A stretch of DNA of 64,000 nt from Patiria miniata (lineage: Eukaryota; Echinodermata; Asteroidea; Valvatida; Asterinidae), in contig NW_024037076.1 of the NCBI RefSeq assembly GCF_015706575.1, forward strand, positions 9,830,777 to 9,894,776. Direction: 5' to 3'. The notes under the pieces are model-generated. The model was not told the origin of the DNA and searched no databases. It saw only the letters and a list, made by a program, of their open reading frames with translations. Both the position numbers and the translations under genes were made by a program. This document shows positions 57,968 through 64,000 of the stretch, one piece after another; within the stretch, counting starts at the first letter, position 1; the number at the start of each line of letters is the position of its first letter.

Positions 57968-60900
57968 CTAGTTGACCATGGGATTGCGCACCACACGACC
58001 TGCTGGGTTGACCTGATGAAATAAAAAGGACCGCTAGTTAACATAGATTTTGATATCCATAGACAGTTAATACAGTACCACTCAGAACCTTTGTGTAACC
58101 TTTACTCCCAGACTAATGGTTTCCGGTGTCTTTAAGTGACTGTAACTGCATTGCTTTCATGATGAATTAAATAGAATTGATCTGAATTAAATAGAATTGA
58201 TCTGAAGCTGCAAATGACCAAGTACAATTGCATAAGCCTTTGACCTATACTAAATTTTAAGGCGGGTTTTGGCATGCCTCATAGTGATTCAGTGTGAGGA
58301 AGGTTGTTTGTCCTCGAACACAGTAAACGTTGACGTTGATTTAAACTAAACCTTTGGAAATAGTTCTCAGCTTTGCATATGTGGAACAAGTTCTGAAACA
58401 AAATTTGAATGACCCTCACATGAATTTAAGGTTTTCTTAAGTTATGGGGATCTTTCGGGAAGTAACCATTAAATGAATACAGATCGGGAAAATGACTTCA
58501 AATGTTCACATTCTGATCAATCAATCCATCCATCAAATCTTTAATTTTTCCCAACACATACATGTACATATATAATTATTTAACATTTGAATTATTGTTT
58601 ATGGATGAACCGAGGTCTCAAAAAGCATGATCTTGTCGAGTGGAGACCCCACTGTATGATTACAATTACAAGTGCATCGACAGAAGTTAAATAACACAAC
58701 AAACACATTTAATTCTAATATTGGATCTTCTCGTACTACAGACTCGAGACCATAATGTAATGTCTATAGGAACGTAATGTACATGTACTGTGCCAAATGA
58801 TATACAAATATCAGCCTGAACAGATTTTTCAAGTCGTGGACATTAGGGAAACCAAGAAAACTAGAAATGTGTTTGTGGACAAACACTGAGCTGTTTCGAC
58901 CGTTTTATTAATGACTGCCGTAAAGGAGTTTCATCCAGGTCAAATGAACTTGTACATGCGTATTCTGTACAAAAAGTGTCCATCCTATGTAAAAAAACAA
59001 AAACATTTTTCATGACGTCATGATGACGGCACACATTTTTTTGAAATTTTCTGTATCTATCTACGACCTAATAAACCTTTTGCAAAAAAGGATTTCGAAT
59101 TAACCACGTTCCATTGATGAGATATGAGTAAAAGGTCCAAAAAATGAATAATTCATATAAAATCACATGATGACGTTATCGTGACGTCACTGCAATTTTT
59201 GTCTATAACACTTCCTGGAATAACTGCATACCGAGATTGAACCCAATCGGACCTCAGGTTCTCTAGATATAGTGACTTTAACCATGCAGTTTTAGGATTA
59301 TGTCAAGTGACACGTGATGACGTCTTGATACCGTCATGATTCGACCTGAATCTTCAGATGGTGGTCTAAGTGTGTGCCAGGTTTGAAGTCGATCCGACCG
59401 AATTTTATATAATTTTTGCAAAATTTGAAGAAAATATTAACATTTGAAAAAATCATAAAAAATCAGACGATAACGTCATGATGACGTCACTTCAGATTTT
59501 GAAAGCTTTTATCTATACCTACCTACCCACCAAGTTTCATAACGATCGGACATACCCTTATCTGTGAATCACAAAATCACGTTTTTGATGATGTCATGAT
59601 GACGTCACACATTTGATGAAATTTTGTGCATCTATATTTCACCTGACAAACATGTTACAAAAAGAATTTTGAATTTACCACATTCCGTTTATGAGATATG
59701 AGTAAAAGGGCCAAAAAGTGAATAATTTATATAAAATCACACGATTACGTCATCATGACGTCACTGCAAATTTTGTCTATAACACGTCCCGGAATACTTG
59801 CATACCAAGTTTGAACCAAATCGGACTTTCGGTTCTGTAGATATAGGGCCTTAAAGTATGCTCTTTTAGGATGACGTCACGTGACACGTGATGACGTCAT
59901 GATTCGGCATACATCTTCAGATGGTGGTCTAACTGTATGCCAGGTTTGAAGTCCATCGGATTTGAAAAAAGTCCAAAAGTGCGTTGTAGAACGAATACAC
60001 ATGTTATCCTATGGGAAAAAAAGTGGAAGAAAAAAAAAAAAAGAGAAAAAAAAAATAAACAAAAACAAGAGCTGTTTCAGTGTGTACACCGAAACAGCTA
60101 ATGATAACAAAACAAATACACAGAACCGCGCTGGCTCTCTGGTGGACGAAGTACCACTGTCTATTGATTTGCAAATCTGCCATTGTCAAACACTTTGCTG
60201 ATTTGGATCATGTCGTTGATTGGGAACAAGCGTAAATCATAGCTCCAGAGAAACATTGGTACACCCGTCGTGTCAGAGAAGCTATTGAGATCCACGAACA
60301 TGACACTGTACCACAAGATATCGGCAATTTCATAAGCAACATATGGCATCCAATTATACCAAGTTGCAACACTCCAGTGGCGTTGCCAGGAATTTTTCAG
60401 GGGGGGGGGGGCTGGAACATTTCATGGGGGCGTCATGTAGATCAATGCATTTTTTTTTTAGAAACTCAAAATCTCAGTGGGGGGGGGGGCGACTGGGGGG
60501 GGGGGGGCGACAGGGTTTCATGGGGGGCTGTCGCCCCCACACGCACCCCCCCCCCCCCATGGCTACGCCACTGCAACACTCACATCCAAATGACGCACCT
60601 GAGCGAGCAGGACACTCAGCGGGCATCCCTCGACACAATGCCCAGGGCTCACAGCCAACTGACACGAGCAGGGCATCCCACTCTAACACAATGCCCAACA
60701 GACAACCAATATATACAAGCATTCCCAATCCTAACACGGCCTATTTACATGACTTAAGGAGTAGCACCTCCAACTCTCTTCAGTCTCCTGACGATGACTA
60801 GAGCAGGCTAGTCGAAACGTTGAGACTAATTCAAAGACAAGTTTTTTAGAAATTAAAGCAGGACTGTTCTTATCAGAACAAAAACTACTAAGCGAAAGTT

Positions 60901-63851
60901 GATAATAAGCAGGACAAGTTCTTTTCAGAACTAAATATCTTCTAAGCAGTAGTTATAACCACATGGTGTTAACCGCAAACAGGAACGATGTTAAGACATA
61001 TTCCTCACCTCTTGCATGTAGCGAGACTGGCTCATCACGTGCATCAATCGACTCATCCTAGCCGCCTCATCACCGCAGGAGACATCAACAGACTCCATGC
61101 TCCGATCACCGTCTCTTGGGACACCAGACCGCTGTTTGTCCTCACGATAAGCCAGCGACTTGGCATGTTGCCTTTGAATGAGGAGACACATGCAGACCAG
61201 CATGCACACCACAACGATAAGCAGCACAATGGAGCCAACAATGATGAGTACAACAGTGACGGTGGATAGACCGCCACTATCGGGCTCTAAATGGGACACC
61301 GGTTACAAAACAGTTGTATGTTGTCAAAACCTCTTAAATTAGATGCAGAATAAACAATGTTTACTCTTTTTTTACAATAAAAAGAATTATATTTTGCAAG
61401 TTTTTCAATACAAAGTTAGTCTGTTCATTTTACCCAAATCTAAGTGCGAAGCCGTTCGGCGAACGTAGCAATGAAGCTACACTAACTCTGGACGCCAAGG
61501 AAATCGCTTTGTGCGTTCGGTAAAAGTATAAACCAACTCCAAATTCACAAACCTTTTTCTGCAGTAGATTACATCTGAATTTTTTTTACAAGCTTACCTT
61601 GGACATCTGTCTCACAACGTTCCCCTGTATATGAAGTTTGACAGCTAAAAGGAAAAAAAGGATAACGATCACTACAGATTGCACATGTTTGAATAGGAAT
61701 CGCTCTACCAATGTACTCTATATTTCGTTGAACACCCATCATTCTTATAATTTTCTCAAGTCTAATACTCATCGAGGGATTTATGAACTTCTTTTAGGTT
61801 TGCCTTAATGAAAACCACGTAAAAAGTTGGGTAATTCGCTTACAAATTCTGCTGGGTATTCACCACAACTATGAGTTAATATACGCATTTGTATTGTATA
61901 GATAGGCATGAGTAAACTGTTTGTGCATTCAATGTTAATGAATTAAAATAACAAATTTAAGAACAGCTTCTGAAGCGCTCAAGGTCCATGGAATATGGTA
62001 TTACCTGCACGTATACGAAACGTAAGGAAAGTTTCCAGACGCCTCACAAGTCCCACCATTCTTGCAGTAGGTCGGTACACAGTCTATTTCCCCATCTGTC
62101 ATGACAAAATCATCAAACTAAAAGTGGATGTAATGTAAAAGAATAAATGTTGGTACCATGACTAAGGTTGTAAGAATATCAGGACACAAAAAAACATATA
62201 TAAAATAACAGCATGTGTTGGATATAGCGGACACAATTAGAGGGCGCCATTTGCATTTGGCAAAACCTATCGTTTTTACCCTTTTTATTTACCTCTGTCT
62301 TACTTCTTGGAACTTGATTTTGTAATATTTCAGGGAAGAGGACATTCATCCACAGTCCCTTACCCAACCATAATGGGCCAAAGCCCTACGTGTTTAAGAT
62401 TGGTGTACAATTGCATTACCATTTACAGTGACTGAATCACGGTCGAAGTTGATGACATTAACGCCGTCGCTCAGTGATGGACTGCTTGAAAATACTTGCT
62501 GCAGGCTGGCGTCTGACGGCGCACCCTTTTCAAATGAAGCCATAGACCTAACGACAACGCTGCCTTCCTCCATCCACGGAACGTGAACTGAAGATACACC
62601 GTTGGTAGATGGATTCTCCTTCAGTCTCATGAAAATCTGAAGGTAAAGTACCAATAAAGGAATGCTCTCTAAATTGAATTGCACATCTTATTGTCAGTTT
62701 CGGCCTCAAAAGATGTGTAAAGCTCAAACTATATGGACGTCATCTTGGATAATGATCTGACATACTTCAAGATCATTGTCAGAGGAATTGTTTTAAGACT
62801 ACCTTCAATGTCATTTTTCATTTCGTTAACAATTGAGAATAAAGTCACGATTCCAATCATTTATAGTTGTATTATTATTTTATCACTTATAGTATTAGCC
62901 CTGTGCTCAAGTTAAGACTTTGCGATCTTGCCGCAAGTTTGCCTATAGAAAGATATTCCAGGTTACTATTCAACAATGGGGTCTAATCGAGAGTAAGAAC
63001 AATGGAATACAGCACAATATAATTTCTCCTAATCGACCAGTATAATTACCGCCCGTTTAAATACAGCAGCTTGTCTCCGGAAAGCAGTTGATGTCGGGTT
63101 TTTGTAGGCCTGATTGAAATCCAAATCAGCTGTCACCACAATCTGTTTAGATGGAAGTTCTGTTAAAAAAAATGGGTGATATCATTGGATCAAAATTAAA
63201 AAGAAAATGTAGTTTGCTAATAAAAATATCCACAGCAAAATATGTTACAAAAAACAATACCACAAGCTCCCACAAAAAGGGAATATTAAAGGTATTTAGG
63301 AGATCATTTGCATGTTTGTGAGTTGTTTTCCTGCTTGAAACTACAATTCCTGCTGGATACTATCCATTAAAAAAACCGTCCAGAAAACGTACGCATTGGT
63401 TTAGAAGTATCATAGCTGTTTTTCGTTGCTTATGCATTTTTAAACATTGAATTCACGCATACTTTCTCAATCCACCTTCTGTAATTATTTTTCTTCTGAA
63501 TGATGCATTTGAAGCGGAATGATGTCACATGGTAATTCCTACCAGTCGTATCCTCACTCTGAGCACGGATTTTCTCGCCAAATTAGTAGGTTCGTCCCAG
63601 GATTATTTATTATTCCTATTTATCAAATCATGATGAGCAGGTTGTGAAAGGAGGTAGGGTGAACGAAGATCCTTAAACTGTTAGTGGAATAAAGTGGACA
63701 CAATTCTACTTACTTTTACACGAACTATCGTCTTGCAAGAAAAACCCATCAAAAACATTGCAAATGCAAGTGAAGCCATCTTGGTTTGAGTCTGGCAAAC
63801 AGTAGTGTTGAGCATCAGGGCATCTATTACCAGACAGACACGGATTCTCAT
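57968..63851 (-). CDS. 3' part of a second MUC4/SEA-type mucin gene (partial, runs off the window)
   Basis: Exons on the - strand: EGF 63,851-63,714; SEA 63,159-63,050 and 62,636-62,420; EGF 62,095-62,005 and 61,644-61,598; TM 61,286-61,009; terminal 58,012-57,968. Every exon length equals its arm-1 twin (138, 110, 217, 91, 47, 45) except TM (278 against 314, in-frame loss of 12 codons). All GT..AG borders kept. GSVVV is intact. The cytoplasmic exon equivalent to 43,083-43,160 is missing, but TM (phase 0 out) can splice straight to the VNPAG exon. No stop or frameshift seen, so it may be a working paralogue whose 5' part lies beyond 64,000. Confidence 0.8.
58861..60100 (-). mobile_element. 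Helitron-like non-autonomous element with internal direct repeats
   Basis: Present in arm 2 and exactly absent from arm 1 (site 43,340/43,341), with no target duplication. Read on the - strand it is inserted between A and T and ends GTGTTTGTCCACAAACAC then 'atttCTAG' before T, i.e. a hairpin close to a CTAG 3' terminus, as in Helitrons. The other end has a 30-bp near-palindrome at 60,070-60,099 (GCTGTTTC...GAAACAGC). The 5' end is TTAG rather than the usual TC. Inside are two direct repeats of about 390 bp (59,000-59,395 and 59,590-59,955). No Rep/helicase coding. Confidence 0.65.
60178..60990 (+). mobile_element. Penelope-type C-terminal fragment, interrupted by a MITE
   Basis: From about 60,245 the + strand reads RETLVHPSCQRSY in one frame, and in another HWYTRRVREAIEI, the conserved end of GIY-YIG-linked Penelope proteins, then NYTKLQHS. 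After the nested MITE the same frame resumes HPNDAPERAGHSAGIPRHNA and ends SLQSPDDD with TAG near 60,800; 'agcaggactgttcttatcag' and 'agcaggacaagttcttttca' follow as a short terminal repeat. It replaced the arm-2 counterpart of 43,000-43,260. Confidence 0.6.
60375..60573. mobile_element. 199-bp hAT-type MITE with 8-bp target-site duplication
   Basis: Ends CAGTGGCGTTGCCAGG and ATGGCTACGCCACTG are inverted; flanks 60,367-60,374 and 60,574-60,581 are both CAACACTC. An 8-bp duplication with CAGTGGCG ends is typical of hAT non-autonomous elements. Interior is mostly G and C runs. Element plus duplication is 207 bp, a multiple of three, so the Penelope frame stays open across it. Confidence 0.9.
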
Positions 63852-64000
63852 CTGCAAACAAAGGTATTTTTAGGTGATGTTATCTCCGATCGTAGACATG
63901 TGATCGATCTGTAATGGCATTCATGACATAGAGGTTGAAAATGAGAAGATCTTCAGTGTAATATGTCGAGTGACACACACTGAGGAGTTTTTGAAACATT

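Larger units (their letters stand above)
52939..64000 (-). repeat. Arm 2 of giant inverted duplication (runs off the window)
   Basis: Reverse complement of 39,646-48,569 with insertions: MITE plus foldback (54,871-56,692), a Helitron-like element (58,861-60,100) and Penelope/hAT debris (60,178-60,995). It lacks about one unit of the 0.7-kb repeat. The SEA exon of 217 bp differs from arm 1 at about 17 positions by my count, so arms are near 92% identical there. Confidence 0.95.

Overview
The window is eukaryotic and almost certainly from a marine invertebrate, probably a deuterostome such as an echinoderm, hemichordate or amphioxus; I cannot name the species. The reasons are a large gene split into short, mostly phase-1 exons with GT..AG introns, a chordate/ambulacrarian-style mucin architecture (HYR, NIDO-AMOP-VWD, SEA), AT-rich DNA, and many decayed LINE, Penelope, Gypsy, hAT-type, MITE and foldback elements. 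There is no operon, CRISPR array, rRNA or convincing tRNA.

One gene dominates, on the + strand from about 7.5 kb (first usable exon, start codon not found) to about 44.2 kb. I could place 39 exons by splice sites and frame, coding about 2,370 residues. Domain order is: short Thr/Pro exon, LDLa, somatomedin B, calcium-binding EGF, HYR, two Cys-rich EGF-like modules, HYR, HYR, NIDO, AMOP, VWD, Ig/cadherin-like segment, two EGFs, calcium-binding EGF, a Ser/Thr exon, four Thr/Pro mucin exons (A, B, A', B'), two EGFs, SEA with a GSVVV cleavage motif, EGF, one transmembrane helix and a short cytoplasmic tail. NIDO-AMOP-VWD followed by EGFs and a membrane anchor is the MUC4 plan; the added SEA module resembles MUC1-type mucins. 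The product is inferred to be a large cell-surface, O-glycosylated, membrane-tethered mucin.

Region by region: 0-7 kb holds repeats and mobile-element debris plus a broken mucin exon. 7.5-15.8 kb is one long presumed intron containing a dead LINE on the - strand. 15.8-35 kb carries the Cys-rich extracellular modules; its introns hold a MITE, a head-to-head Penelope pair and two large minisatellites. 35.7-39.1 kb is a recent tandem duplication (2 x 1.71 kb) of two mucin exons. 39.3-44.2 kb encodes the membrane-proximal part.

From about 39.6 kb to the end the window is a giant inverted duplication: one arm is about 39.65-48.57 kb, the other about 52.94-64.0 kb (running off the end), with a 4.4-kb spacer holding Gypsy debris and an A-rich tract. 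The second arm therefore contains the 3' end of a paralogous mucin gene on the - strand, tail-to-tail with the first, with EGF, SEA, EGF and TM exons intact but a shortened tail. Insertions present only in the second arm (a Helitron-like element, a Penelope fragment with a nested hAT-type MITE, and a foldback element inside a MITE) can be read against the other arm as an empty or simpler site.
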